Shown: in pieces, positions 8,221 to 16,888 of the stretch
How positions within the stretch are numbered: the first letter of the stretch is position 1
Layout of the letters: the number at the start of each line of letters is the position of its first letter
NCBI GenBank assembly: GCA_021647145.1
Contig: JAKIVF010000014.1
Coordinates: forward strand, 1-40,464
Reading direction: 5' to 3'
DNA: 40,464 nucleotides
From: Methylococcaceae bacterium
GTDB taxonomy: Bacteria; Pseudomonadota; Gammaproteobacteria; Methylococcales; Methylomonadaceae
The notes under the pieces: model-generated
The model's database searches: none
Told to the model about the DNA's origin: nothing
The model's input: only the letters and a program-made list of their open reading frames with translations
Position numbers and translations under genes: made by a program

Positions 8221-8563
8221 TAAATTGCACAAGCTCTTGCATTAGAAAAACTGGTTGGAGATAACTGAATATTAGGCGAATTGACCGCTCGTGAATTTGA
8301 AATTTTACAAATGCTGGCGAACGGTAGATCAAGCCATAAAATTAACCTAACTCTTACATATAAGTTCAAAAACAGCAGCTAATTGTCATTACCTAATCAA
8401 ACAAAAACTGAATGTATCCAGTGATATTGAGTTAGTCCATTTAGCTTTAAAAATGAAAATACTTGATTTGATTTTTATTCTTGATTCAAACTTGGTTAAA
8501 AATCAAAGTCACTTCGCTATTTTTTTGGATAAAACTCTTGTTCTACCTATGCCTTTATTTTGA
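8221..8563 (+). pseudogene. Relic of a LuxR/FixJ-type response regulator (C-terminal DNA-binding domain)
   Basis: Frame 1 reads ALALEKLVGD, a stop, then GELTAREFEILQMLANGRSS; after a one-base shift near 8365 another frame continues SSKTAANCHYLIKQKLNVSS and DIELVHLALKMKILD. Together these form a recognisable LuxR-type helix-turn-helix, including the LTxREfEiL start and the K-L-N-V-S end. No receiver domain is seen. In-frame stops and the shift show it is dead. The IS1595-type element lies immediately upstream; a few residues before its left target duplication (RHIFI-like) may belong to the same gene. The second frame stays open to 8563, beyond the domain. Confidence 0.75.
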
Positions 8564-9323
8564 ATAAAGTATTAAAATTATCCGTCGAAAGTTTTGCAAC
8601 TTCTTCTATTGTAGTGCTACGTAATTCGGCAACATGTTCAGCAACATAGCGAACATAAGTTGGATAATTTGGCTTGCCTCGGTGAGGAACCGGTGCTAAA
8701 TAAGGGGAATCTGTTTCAATTAAAAATCGGTCAGCAGAAACTTTTTTTGCAACTTCTTTAATCGCTTGTGCATTCTTAAATGTTACAATTCCAGAAAAAG
8801 AAATATAAAAACCTATATCCAAAGCTCTTTTTGCATAGGCCCAATCTTCAGTAAAGCAATGTATGATCCCACCGACCTCACCAGCCCCTTCTTTTTCCAA
8901 TACATCTAAAGAATCTTGTCCTGCTTCTCGCGTATGTATAATTAATGGTTTTTTTAGGGCTTTTGCTGCTTGGATATGATTTCTAAATCGCTGATGCTGC
9001 CATTCCAAATCACCTTCACTGCGAAAATAATCTAACCCCGTTTCACCAATGGCAATCACTTTTTCATTTTTTCCCAGCTCAATTAATTCATCAATACTTG
9101 GATCTTTACCGTCATTAACATTCGGATGTACACCTACGGAGAGTGAAATAGAGTCATAATCTTTAACCAGATTAACCATTGCTGGATACGATTCCAGATC
9201 AATTGCTATACAAAGCATATGATCAATCAGACAATTTTCTGCCTCTTTCATGAAGCAGTTAAAATCATTTTGATAGGGATTAAGATCAATGCGATCTAAG
9301 TGACAGTGAGAATCAATAAACAT
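8547..9323 (-). CDS. tatD: TatD family metal-dependent hydrolase (DNase)
   Basis: A 258-residue TIM-barrel metallohydrolase. Metal ligands are visible in order: HCH at 6-8, the glutamate in AIGETGLDYF (about 92-101), histidines in LIIHTRE and GIIHCFTE, and the aspartate in ETDSPYLAP (about 205-213). TatD proteins act as 3'-5' exonucleases linked to DNA repair. The gene usually follows holB-pilZ in gammaproteobacteria, as here, but a 241-base gap and a hairpin separate it from pilZ, so it may have its own promoter. The length is typical and the gene appears intact. Confidence 0.93.
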   Translation of the reverse strand: MFIDSHCHLDRIDLNPYQNDFNCFMKEAENCLIDHMLCIAIDLESYPAMVNLVKDYDSISLSVGVHPNVNDGKDPSIDELIELGKNEKVIAIGETGLDYFRSEGDLEWQHQRFRNHIQAAKALKKPLIIHTREAGQDSLDVLEKEGAGEVGGIIHCFTEDWAYAKRALDIGFYISFSGIVTFKNAQAIKEVAKKVSADRFLIETDSPYLAPVPHRGKPNYPTYVRYVAEHVAELRSTTIEEVAKLSTDNFNTLFKIKA

Positions 9324-9518
9324 GAAATAAAAAATAGACTGAAATAATCTGTAATTATACTTGACGCGACATCAGATGCGGGATTTATATCAAATTGTTT
9401 GGTTCTTGGTAATGATTGTATTGGAACAGAAGGTAATGAAAATTATAGAAATCTACTGCGCCAGTAAAAAAGATACTTAACAAAATAGTACTTTTTATAG
9501 TCATTCAATCTAAACGGA

Positions 9519-9540
9519 AAAAACCGATTGATAGGTTTTT
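9519..9540 (-). terminator. Probable intrinsic terminator after pilZ
   Basis: On the minus strand AAAAACC (9540-9534) pairs with GGTTTTT (9525-9519) around an 8-base loop, followed by one more T before CCG. It lies 25 bases beyond the pilZ stop and would end the long fatty-acid/replication operon before tatD. The stem is AT-rich with two G:C pairs, so strength is uncertain. Confidence 0.5.
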
Positions 9541-9564
9541 ATAGTCTCAATGATATGAAATATT

Positions 9565-9924
9565 TTACATAGTATGAGTTGAGCGACCAGATTCTAGTGC
9601 TCCAGCTAGAAAAGTTTCAATCTTATTTCTTGCCGCCCCATTATCCTTATCACTAAATTGCAGGCCTACCCCTGCAGCTCGATAACCTTCGGCTCCCCCG
9701 GGTGTCATCCATATAATTTTACCAGAAATAGGTAACCTTTCGGATTCCCCCATTAAATTTAGCAGGATAAAAACTTCTTCTCCCATTTCATATTGACGAT
9801 CTGTAGGAATAAACAGGCCTCCGTTGGTCACAAATGGCATATATGCAGCATAAAGCGCATTTTTATCTTTAATTGAAAGGGATAATATCCCTTTTTTTGG
9901 ATTTTCTGACTCTTGTTCTGCCAT
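9565..9924 (-). CDS. pilZ: Type IV pilus assembly protein PilZ
   Basis: A 119-residue protein matching the PilZ orthologue that lies between holB and tatD in many gammaproteobacteria. It opens KGILSLSIKDKNALYAAYMP and includes NGGLFIPTDR, LPISGKIIWMTP and AAGVGLQF. As in other true PilZ proteins, the RxxxR c-di-GMP-binding motif is absent, so it probably works through protein contacts (FimX/PilB type) rather than by binding the nucleotide. It starts five bases after holB. No other pilus gene is in the window. Confidence 0.88.
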   Translation of the reverse strand: MAEQESENPKKGILSLSIKDKNALYAAYMPFVTNGGLFIPTDRQYEMGEEVFILLNLMGESERLPISGKIIWMTPGGAEGYRAAGVGLQFSDKDNGAARNKIETFLAGALESGRSTHTM

Positions 9925-9929
9925 CTGTT

Positions 9930-10931
9930 TTATCTGCTATTAAGTTTTGACCATTTTATTAAGATTTCTTCAAAAAATAATTGTTTATTTATTTGAGACT
10001 CTAGTCTTTGTTGACCAAGCAATAAAAAATCATAATATTTATACATTTTCTTTAAGTCTAGCTTAACTGCTATTTCTTGCAAGTCAGTAACTAAATCTAG
10101 GTTATATAAGTTAATTTCTTGATTCATATATGCCAGCTTTATTGCATCAACTACCCAACTTATGATCCAACCAATTAATAAATTAATTTCTGCATTGTCT
10201 AATTTAGACCATTGCTCTGCCACGGTAACAAAATTTCCTTCTGCACCTGAAATTTTCAGCCATTGACTAAAGTAATCCCGTCTATCTTTTAATAGATTGG
10301 TTTCAGAAAATTGTTTTGCTAATAAAGGTGCACCTTGGGATAAATTGAAAAGCAAATCTTGATTTTCCAAGATGCCATTCTGTTCCCACCATGTATCTAA
10401 ACTTGCTTGATCAGAGACTCTGGGTATAAATAATTTTTGACAGCGACTTCTAATTGTTGCAGGTAAGTTGTTGGGTTTATTTGTAATAAGAATAAGGCAT
10501 GTTCGTTCTGTTGGCTCCTCTAAATACTTTAAAAAAGCGTTTGCAGAGGCATTATTTAGACTATCTGCAGGATTAATAATGATGACCCGGTGAGTTTCGT
10601 ATTGTGGTTTTAATGTCAATGTAGATACAAGTTTCCTAATCACTGAAATACCAATTGACTTACCCTGCTCTTCTGGCTCTATCAAAAGATAATCAGGATG
10701 TGTCTGTGCATTAAATAATAGACAACTTTGACATTCGCCACAATAATTTCCATTTTCTTGTGTCATATTACATAATAAAGTTTGGGCATAACACTTTGCT
10801 AACTGGAACTTTCCTAATCCATTAGTACCGGTAATTAGTAACGCCTGAGGAATTCGTTTTTGATCAATATAGTGACTTAATTGTAACCAACTAGCTTGTA
10901 ACCAAGGAAAAGACTGCTGAATAGCATTCAT
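9930..10931 (-). CDS. holB: DNA polymerase III subunit delta'
   Basis: HolB is the delta' subunit of the clamp-loader complex that places the beta clamp on DNA. The 333-residue protein has a P-loop-like GTNGLGK at 35-41, a four-cysteine zinc module (C54, C64, C67, C70), and the AAA+ segments LIEPEEQGKSI and NASANAFLKYLEEP, followed by ITNKPNNLPATIRSRCQ with the SRC motif typical of clamp-loader subunits. Its ATG overlaps the tmk stop (ATGA), so it is coupled to tmk. The length is normal. Confidence 0.93.
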   Translation of the reverse strand: MNAIQQSFPWLQASWLQLSHYIDQKRIPQALLITGTNGLGKFQLAKCYAQTLLCNMTQENGNYCGECQSCLLFNAQTHPDYLLIEPEEQGKSIGISVIRKLVSTLTLKPQYETHRVIIINPADSLNNASANAFLKYLEEPTERTCLILITNKPNNLPATIRSRCQKLFIPRVSDQASLDTWWEQNGILENQDLLFNLSQGAPLLAKQFSETNLLKDRRDYFSQWLKISGAEGNFVTVAEQWSKLDNAEINLLIGWIISWVVDAIKLAYMNQEINLYNLDLVTDLQEIAVKLDLKKMYKYYDFLLLGQQRLESQINKQLFFEEILIKWSKLNSR

Positions 10932-11560
10932 TCTATTACTAGTAATTTCTGAAGTTGTATCCTGATTTCACCCTGTACTTTATCTAAATCTTGATCCGCA
11001 TTGATCACTTTAATTACTTGAGGGTATAATTTTGCTCGCTGTAAATAAACCTCTCTAACTTTTTCAAAAAAACTACTTTTTTCAGACTCAAAACGATCAA
11101 GCTTCCCTCTTTGACTAGCTCTATCTATTCCCACATCAATAGGTGCATCTAATAAAAGAGTTAAATCTGGTCTTAAACTTCCTTGAACTTTATCTTCCAG
11201 CCAAGCGATCATTTTCATATCCATTGATCGACCACCGCCTTGGTATGCATAGGTTGCATCTGTAAACCGGTCACATAGCACCCACAGCCCCTTGGTTAAT
11301 GCGGGTTGAATAATAAAATCTATATGCTGTGCTCTAGCTGCAAACATTAGCAAAAGCTCTGCTTTCTCAGTAACTTTTTCTTCTCTATTTTTTTCTAATA
11401 ACAAGGCTCTTATTTTTTCGGCAAAACCTGTTCCACCGGGTTCTCGAGTTGTTATAACCTTTATTCCTTCTTTTTCTAGTTGCTCCTTAATAAAGAGCAT
11501 ATTAGTTGATTTACCAACCCCTTCTCCACCTTCCAATGTGATGAACTTTCCTTCATTCAT
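10928..11560 (-). CDS. tmk: Thymidylate kinase
   Basis: Tmk phosphorylates dTMP to dTDP for DNA synthesis. The 210-residue protein shows the P-loop GGEGVGKST at 11-19, the TREPGGTGFAEKIR substrate-binding segment, the DRFTDATYAYQGGGR motif and a C-terminal LID-like RGKLDRFE. The length is typical. Its ATG overlaps the mltG stop (ATGA) and its stop overlaps the holB start, so mltG, tmk and holB are translationally coupled. Confidence 0.95.
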   Translation of the reverse strand: MNEGKFITLEGGEGVGKSTNMLFIKEQLEKEGIKVITTREPGGTGFAEKIRALLLEKNREEKVTEKAELLLMFAARAQHIDFIIQPALTKGLWVLCDRFTDATYAYQGGGRSMDMKMIAWLEDKVQGSLRPDLTLLLDAPIDVGIDRASQRGKLDRFESEKSSFFEKVREVYLQRAKLYPQVIKVINADQDLDKVQGEIRIQLQKLLVIE

Positions 11561-12558
11561 TTTTTTCTTTGATATTTGTTGACAGCATTATTATGCTCTC
11601 TAAGTGTTTCAGAAAAAACATGAGTCCCATTTCCTTTTGCAACAAAATAGACACTTTTACCTTTTGCTGGGTGTAAAGCGGCATAAATCGCTTTCTTTCC
11701 AGGCATGGCTATTGGTGTAGGTGGTAGTCCTTTTATAACATAAGTGTTATAAGGGGTAGGTTTTCTTAAATCCTTATACCTAATATTCCCTTTATACTCA
11801 TCCCCCATACCATAAATAACAGTAGGATCGGTTTGTAATAACATACCTGTTTCAAGTCTTCTCGTAAAAACACCTGCAATTTTCTCTCGTTCTTCGGCCG
11901 CCCCTGTTTCCTTTTCTACAATTGAAGCAAGAATTAATGCCTGGTATTTATTATTTAAGGGCAATGCTTTCTCTCTTTTCTCCCATTCTTTGTTTAAAAC
12001 AGATAGCATTTTCGTATGAGATTTTTGCAATAAAGAGAGGTCTGTAGCATTTTTTTCAAAAAAGTAAGTGTCTGGAAAAAACAATCCCTCTGGATGTTCA
12101 TAATCTGAACCCAGTTTCATCATGATATTTTTATAATCATTCTTTTCTAAGGTATGGACGATATGAGGATTATTTTGTATTTCCTGAAAAATTTGTTTAA
12201 AGTTCCAACCTTCAGGAAAAGTAATTGAATACTGTAAAGACTTACCTTCAACCAGTTTTGATAAAATATCGGGCATGGTTAGTCCTGCTTGCAACTCATA
12301 TTCTCCAGTTTTAAGTTTGTTACTCACCTTTTTTTGATAGGCTATAAACTTAAACCACGAAGGCTTAATAGCAATATCCTGTTGGATTAATTTATCAGTA
12401 ATCTTATTAAAACTATCCCCCTTTTCAATCTCTATCAATTTTGATTCCCCAAGAACTACGGGTTCATATAATGCTTTCTCATATTCAAGCCACAGCATAA
12501 CCGAAACTATACTGACAATTATGAAGATAGCCCCCCCAATTTTAGCAAACACTTTCAA
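11557..12558 (-). CDS. mltG: Endolytic murein transglycosylase MltG
   Basis: MltG (YceG) cuts nascent glycan strands at the inner membrane and is thought to set their length. The 333-residue protein has one N-terminal membrane helix (about 7-25), a LysM-like region (about 40-110), and the catalytic core with ALILASIVEKETG (catalytic glutamate), LLQTDPTVIYGMG and the late KGLPPTPIAMPGKKAIYAALHP. The start is uncertain: TTG at 12558 overlaps pabC by 17 bases, but a GTG at 12552 has AGGG at better spacing. Either choice keeps the protein intact. Confidence 0.92.
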   Translation of the reverse strand: MKVFAKIGGAIFIIVSIVSVMLWLEYEKALYEPVVLGESKLIEIEKGDSFNKITDKLIQQDIAIKPSWFKFIAYQKKVSNKLKTGEYELQAGLTMPDILSKLVEGKSLQYSITFPEGWNFKQIFQEIQNNPHIVHTLEKNDYKNIMMKLGSDYEHPEGLFFPDTYFFEKNATDLSLLQKSHTKMLSVLNKEWEKREKALPLNNKYQALILASIVEKETGAAEEREKIAGVFTRRLETGMLLQTDPTVIYGMGDEYKGNIRYKDLRKPTPYNTYVIKGLPPTPIAMPGKKAIYAALHPAKGKSVYFVAKGNGTHVFSETLREHNNAVNKYQRKK

Positions 12559-13375
12559 TTTCCCTTTGTCTACACTGTAGAAACAAGTGTTGCAATTTTG
12601 TAGTTAATATCCCGACATTAAACTGTTGTTTTTCTAATTGTTTAATCGGCCAAATTCCAATGATTGAATTAGTCATAAATAGTTCATCAGCATTTACAAT
12701 CTCTTTTTTTGTTATTACCTTTTCTATTACTTTTATTTTATTTTTTTTCGCTGTAACAATCAAAATATTTCTTAAAATACCCTCCACACCACATTGATCT
12801 ATCAAGGGTGTATATAAAATATTATCTTTGACTATAAACAAATTACTCATCGTTCCTTCAATAACACACCCATGAATATCCATCATAAGCCCTTCCTGAA
12901 AATCTGACGTATTCCATTCTGCCCGAGCAATTATTTGTTCCAGACGATTCATATGTTTAATGCCAGCTAAAATAGGATTTATGCCTAAGGTATTAGAACA
13001 AAACCTAACATTAACACCTTGACATTTATAACTTTCAGGATGTTTTGGAAAAGAATGGAGCGAAAAAAGGCGCGTAGGTGAAATAGAGTCTGGCTGACGA
13101 TATCCTCGCCCACCTGCTCCTCTAGTAACGATTAGTTTTAATACAGCATGACTAGATTCATGTGAAAATTGAAAGGCTTCTTTTGTAATTATTTCTAAAT
13201 CTGGAGGAGGGATTAATAACTTTTGACACCCTTTAAGCAATCGTTGAATATGCTGCTTAAAAAAAAGAGGTTTACCGTTGATTATTTCAATCGTTTCAAA
13301 TAAACCATCACCATATTGAAAGCCTCTATCAGAAAACTCAATGCAGTGTTTTTTTTCACCATTGAGTAGAAACAT
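12542..13375 (-). CDS. pabC: Aminodeoxychorismate lyase
   Basis: PabC is a fold-type IV PLP enzyme that releases p-aminobenzoate from aminodeoxychorismate for folate synthesis. The protein shows the SDRGFQYGDGLFETI start (about 16-30), the PLP lysine in LAGIKHMNRLEQII, and GCVIEGTMSNLFIV then FMTNSIIGIWPI near the end. I used the ATG at 13375; a TTG two codons upstream is possible and neither has a clear ribosome-binding site. It sits between fabF and mltG, its usual place in gammaproteobacteria. Confidence 0.9.
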   Translation of the reverse strand: MFLLNGEKKHCIEFSDRGFQYGDGLFETIEIINGKPLFFKQHIQRLLKGCQKLLIPPPDLEIITKEAFQFSHESSHAVLKLIVTRGAGGRGYRQPDSISPTRLFSLHSFPKHPESYKCQGVNVRFCSNTLGINPILAGIKHMNRLEQIIARAEWNTSDFQEGLMMDIHGCVIEGTMSNLFIVKDNILYTPLIDQCGVEGILRNILIVTAKKNKIKVIEKVITKKEIVNADELFMTNSIIGIWPIKQLEKQQFNVGILTTKLQHLFLQCRQREIESVC

Positions 13376-13393
13376 TAGCAAACAATATTTTAT

Positions 13394-14638
13394 CTATTCG
13401 AAACGTTTAAAAACTAATGTTCCATTTGTACCACCGAAACCAAATGAATTTGAAATGGCTAACTCTATTTTCATTTGTCTAGCAGTGTTAGGCACATAAT
13501 CTAAATCACAGTCAGGATCTGGAGCGTCCAAATTAATAGTGGGAGGAGCAATTTGATTTTTTAACGTCAAAGCTGAAAAGACAGCCTCAATACCGCCCGC
13601 CGCACCAAGTAGATGCCCTATCATAGATTTAGTCGAACTCACTGCTACTTTATAGGCATGATCACCCAGTGCTGTTTTCATCGCTTGGGTTTCGCCTATG
13701 TCACCTACAGGAGTAGAGGTGCCATGGGCATTAATATAATCAATTTGGTCAGGATTTACTTTCGCATCACGTAATGCATTTTTCATACATCGTGCAGCGC
13801 CCTCTCCACCCTCAGATGGCATAGTCATATGATAAGCATCTCCACTCATTCCATAACCTAAGACTTCTGCATAAATATTGGCTCCACGCGCTTTAGCATG
13901 CTCTAATTCTTCCAGAACCACAACGCCAGAACCATCGCTCAATACAAAACCATCACGGTCTTTATCCCAAGGACGACTTGCATGCTGAGGGTCATCATTT
14001 CTTCGTGATAACGCTCTTGCCGAAGCAAACCCCCCCATTGCAGTAGGTGAAGTTGTGCAATATTCCGCCCCACCAGCAAGCATAACATCTGCATCACCAT
14101 ATTTAATTAATCGTGATGCATCACCGATATTATGAGTACCTGTACTACATGCCGTAACAATTGAAAAGTTTGGTCCTTTTAAGCCATATTTAATGGAAAG
14201 ATTTCCAGCAATCATATTTATGATATTACCTGGAACAAAAAAAGGAGAAATTCTTCTTGGACCACTTGCTTTATAAGTAGCATAGCATTGTTCAATTCCA
14301 GTTATACCACCAATACCTGCACCAATAGCTACACCAATACGCTCAGCATTTTCTTCAGTAACTTCTAGCCCTGAGTCTTCAATTGCTTGACAGCCTGCTG
14401 CAATCCCGTAATGAATGAATCCATCCATCCGTTTTGCATCTTTTGAAGGAATGTATTCACTAATATCGAAATTTCTGATAACCCCCCCAAATGTTGTTGC
14501 AAAAGGTGAAATATCAAAAGAATCAATCGAACCAATACCACTTTTACCGTTAATAATACCTTCCCATGTATCCACGACATTATTAGCTAATGGAGTAACG
14601 GCACCTAAGCCAGTGATTACAACTCGACGTTTGCTCAA
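13394..14638 (-). CDS. fabF: 3-oxoacyl-[acyl-carrier-protein] synthase II
   Basis: FabF condenses malonyl-ACP with growing acyl-ACP chains in type II fatty-acid synthesis. The 414-residue protein carries the Cys-His-His triad: the cysteine in TACSTGTHNIGDA (about 163), the histidine in INAHGTSTPVGD (about 303) and the histidine in STKSMIGHLLGAAGG (about 340). The start codon is TTG, supported by the family-typical MSKRRVVITGLG. A 170-base gap with no gene separates it from acpP. The gene is intact. Confidence 0.96.
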   Translation of the reverse strand: MSKRRVVITGLGAVTPLANNVVDTWEGIINGKSGIGSIDSFDISPFATTFGGVIRNFDISEYIPSKDAKRMDGFIHYGIAAGCQAIEDSGLEVTEENAERIGVAIGAGIGGITGIEQCYATYKASGPRRISPFFVPGNIINMIAGNLSIKYGLKGPNFSIVTACSTGTHNIGDASRLIKYGDADVMLAGGAEYCTTSPTAMGGFASARALSRRNDDPQHASRPWDKDRDGFVLSDGSGVVVLEELEHAKARGANIYAEVLGYGMSGDAYHMTMPSEGGEGAARCMKNALRDAKVNPDQIDYINAHGTSTPVGDIGETQAMKTALGDHAYKVAVSSTKSMIGHLLGAAGGIEAVFSALTLKNQIAPPTINLDAPDPDCDLDYVPNTARQMKIELAISNSFGFGGTNGTLVFKRFE

Positions 14639-14808
14639 AGTAATATACCGTTAGAAAAAAAGTAAAATAGAGAGTTTAAAATAAGGCTTTATAAAAAAAA
14701 TCTAAAACTCTGCCAATACAAACCAGTCATAATATCCAAGGAGGAAGAGCCTTACTCATTGATATGTGATTAGAAATAGATTGACGGAGTGTCAGAAATT
14801 TCAAAAAT

Positions 14809-15039
14809 TTATAAATTTTTATTGATATAGTCAATAGCAAGCTGAACTGTTGTAATTTTCTCAGCTTCTTCATCTGGAATTTCACATTCAAATTCTTCTT
14901 CAAGTGCCATGACAAGCTCAACTGTATCTAAAGAGTCAGCGCCAAGATCATCAACAAAAGATGCGTCATTTACAATGTCATCTTTAACACCTAACTGTTC
15001 TGCAACAATCTTTTTTACTTGTTCTTCAATGTTACTCAT
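14809..15039 (-). CDS. acpP: Acyl carrier protein
   Basis: A 76-residue acidic protein that carries acyl chains on a phosphopantetheine arm. The attachment serine is S36 in DLGADSLDTVEL, the universal ACP motif. Length, acidity and position between fabG and fabF are all standard. A good AGAGGAAA-type ribosome-binding site precedes the ATG. The product should be one of the most abundant in the cell. Confidence 0.97.
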   Translation of the reverse strand: MSNIEEQVKKIVAEQLGVKDDIVNDASFVDDLGADSLDTVELVMALEEEFECEIPDEEAEKITTVQLAIDYINKNL

Positions 15040-15182
15040 TTTATTTTCCTCTTACTATGCATGTGTTTTATTTAATAACACTCAACTGCATTTTATTATT
15101 AATAATATAAATCCTGCCAACTGGCTATAACCCAGACGAACGGGGGTGGATTATACTTGATATTACAAAAAAGTCACTACAC

Positions 15183-15911
15183 CTATGACATAAACATACC
15201 GCCATTAACATGAATTGTTTCTCCTGTTATGTACGACGCACCGTCAGAAGCCAAGAAAGAAACTGCATGTGCAATTTCTTTAGGGTCTCCTAGCCGCCCT
15301 AATGCGATTGAGCTAAGCAGAGCATTTTTATGTTCATCTGCTAACTCTCGAGTCATGTCTGTATCAATAAAACCTGGTGAAACAGTATTAATTGTAACGC
15401 CTCTAGAACCAACTTCTTTTGCCATAGATTTAGCAAAACCTACCATCCCTGCCTTTGAAGCTGCATAATTAGCTTGCCCTGCATTTCCTGTAGAACCGAC
15501 AACTGAAGAAATATTTATAATCCTTCCAGTTCTTGCTTTCATCATGCCTCTTAATACTGCTTTACTCATCTTGAAGATTGAGGTCAAGTTTGTACTAATA
15601 ATTTCATCCCATTCTTCATCTTTCATTCGCATTAATAAATTATCACGTGTTATCCCTGCATTATTGACTAATACAGCAGGAGGAGCATAGCTATCTGCAA
15701 TAATTTTTATAATCTCTACAATTGACTCAGAATTGGTAACATTCAACTTTAAACCTTTCCCTGATCCACCCAAATATGAAGATATTGAAACCGCACCACC
15801 ATCACTAGTAGCCGTTCCTATAACAAAAAAACCATCCTCAACAAGCTGTTCAGCTATTGCTCGCCCTATTCCTCGACTAGCACCCGTGACTAACGCTACT
15901 TTTTTATCCAT
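15183..15911 (-). CDS. fabG: 3-oxoacyl-[acyl-carrier-protein] reductase
   Basis: FabG reduces 3-oxoacyl-ACP with NADPH. The 242-residue short-chain dehydrogenase shows the cofactor motif TGASRGIGRA (8-17), NNAG, and the catalytic ISSVVGSTGNAGQANYAASK stretch with Ser, Tyr and Lys. It ends with the family-typical ITGETIHVNGGMFM. The ATG overlaps the fabD stop by eight bases. It is complete. Confidence 0.96.
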   Translation of the reverse strand: MDKKVALVTGASRGIGRAIAEQLVEDGFFVIGTATSDGGAVSISSYLGGSGKGLKLNVTNSESIVEIIKIIADSYAPPAVLVNNAGITRDNLLMRMKDEEWDEIISTNLTSIFKMSKAVLRGMMKARTGRIINISSVVGSTGNAGQANYAASKAGMVGFAKSMAKEVGSRGVTINTVSPGFIDTDMTRELADEHKNALLSSIALGRLGDPKEIAHAVSFLASDGASYITGETIHVNGGMFMS

Positions 15912-16854
15912 TCAATTGCTCCAATACATTGTCTAGTGTTATTGGGTTATACATTGTCATGTGGTTTGCCCCTTTTGCAATACGTTTATTCAGTCCCATC
16001 AACACCTTGCCTGGCCCACACTCTACAAAATCAGCCACTCCTTGTTGATGTATATAACGAATACTCTCAACCCATCTAACGGGTTTAAATAATTGCTCTT
16101 TTAATGCATCTGTAATCTGTTCAGCGGAATCATGGATAGCTACATCGACATTGTGGATCAATGCCATATTAGGGATGTTTATGTTAATTTGCTGAAATTT
16201 TTCCGCTAGCTTTTCTGCCGCAGAAGCCATTAACTGGCAATGAGAAGGAACACTAACTGACAATTTTAACGCCCGTTTAGCCCCAGCTTCTTTAGTGGCA
16301 TTCATTGCTCTTTCAACTGCCGCATTATGTCCGGCAATAACGACTTGCCCAGGTGCATTAAAATTAACCGCCGCAACTACTTCATTTGCTGCACTTTCAG
16401 CACATGCTTTTATCACTAAATCATCTTCCAACCCAATGATTGCTGCCATAGCACCAATACCCTCAGGAACTGCTGCTTGCATCAAACGACCTCTTTCCTC
16501 AACCAGAGTGATTCCCTCATCAAAACCAATCGCATTCGAACACACTAAAGCTGAATATTCACCAAGGCTATGTCCTGCAACCCATGCTGGTCTTATCGCT
16601 ACCTGCTCACACCATACGCGCCACATCGCTACATCAGCTGCTAACATTGCAGGCTGAGTGTTATAAGTTTGATTCAATTCATCAACGGCTCCTTGTTGAA
16701 CTAATTTCCATAAATCAAAAGTTAAAACCTCAGCCGCTTGTTCAAAGGTTTCTTTAACTATTGGATAAACCTCTGCTAATTCTGACAACATTCCAATAGA
16801 TTGCGAACCTTGTCCTGGAAAAACAAAAGCTAGATTATTTTTTTTCTCACTCAT
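15904..16854 (-). CDS. fabD: Malonyl CoA-acyl carrier protein transacylase
   Basis: FabD loads malonyl from CoA onto ACP. The 316-residue protein has the FPGQGSQS oxyanion motif near the N-terminus, the nucleophile serine in GHSLGEYSAL (about 95), the active-site SVPSHCQLM histidine (about 205) and ECGPGKVLMGL near the end. It lies 34 bases after fabH and overlaps fabG. It is complete and of standard length. Confidence 0.96.
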   Translation of the reverse strand: MSEKKNNLAFVFPGQGSQSIGMLSELAEVYPIVKETFEQAAEVLTFDLWKLVQQGAVDELNQTYNTQPAMLAADVAMWRVWCEQVAIRPAWVAGHSLGEYSALVCSNAIGFDEGITLVEERGRLMQAAVPEGIGAMAAIIGLEDDLVIKACAESAANEVVAAVNFNAPGQVVIAGHNAAVERAMNATKEAGAKRALKLSVSVPSHCQLMASAAEKLAEKFQQININIPNMALIHNVDVAIHDSAEQITDALKEQLFKPVRWVESIRYIHQQGVADFVECGPGKVLMGLNKRIAKGANHMTMYNPITLDNVLEQLNG

Positions 16855-16888
16855 ATTTTTTTCTTCTTCTTATTTAATGAATGTTGAC

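Noticed and set aside
9324..9518. Protein-like fragment (NCLVLGNDCIGTEGNENYRN) between tatD and pilZ
   Set aside because: A short open frame on the plus strand without start or known match; too little to call a relic gene.
16295..16657. 120-codon plus-strand frame inside fabD
   Set aside because: It is the antisense shadow of a strongly conserved gene, with composition typical of reverse-strand reading.
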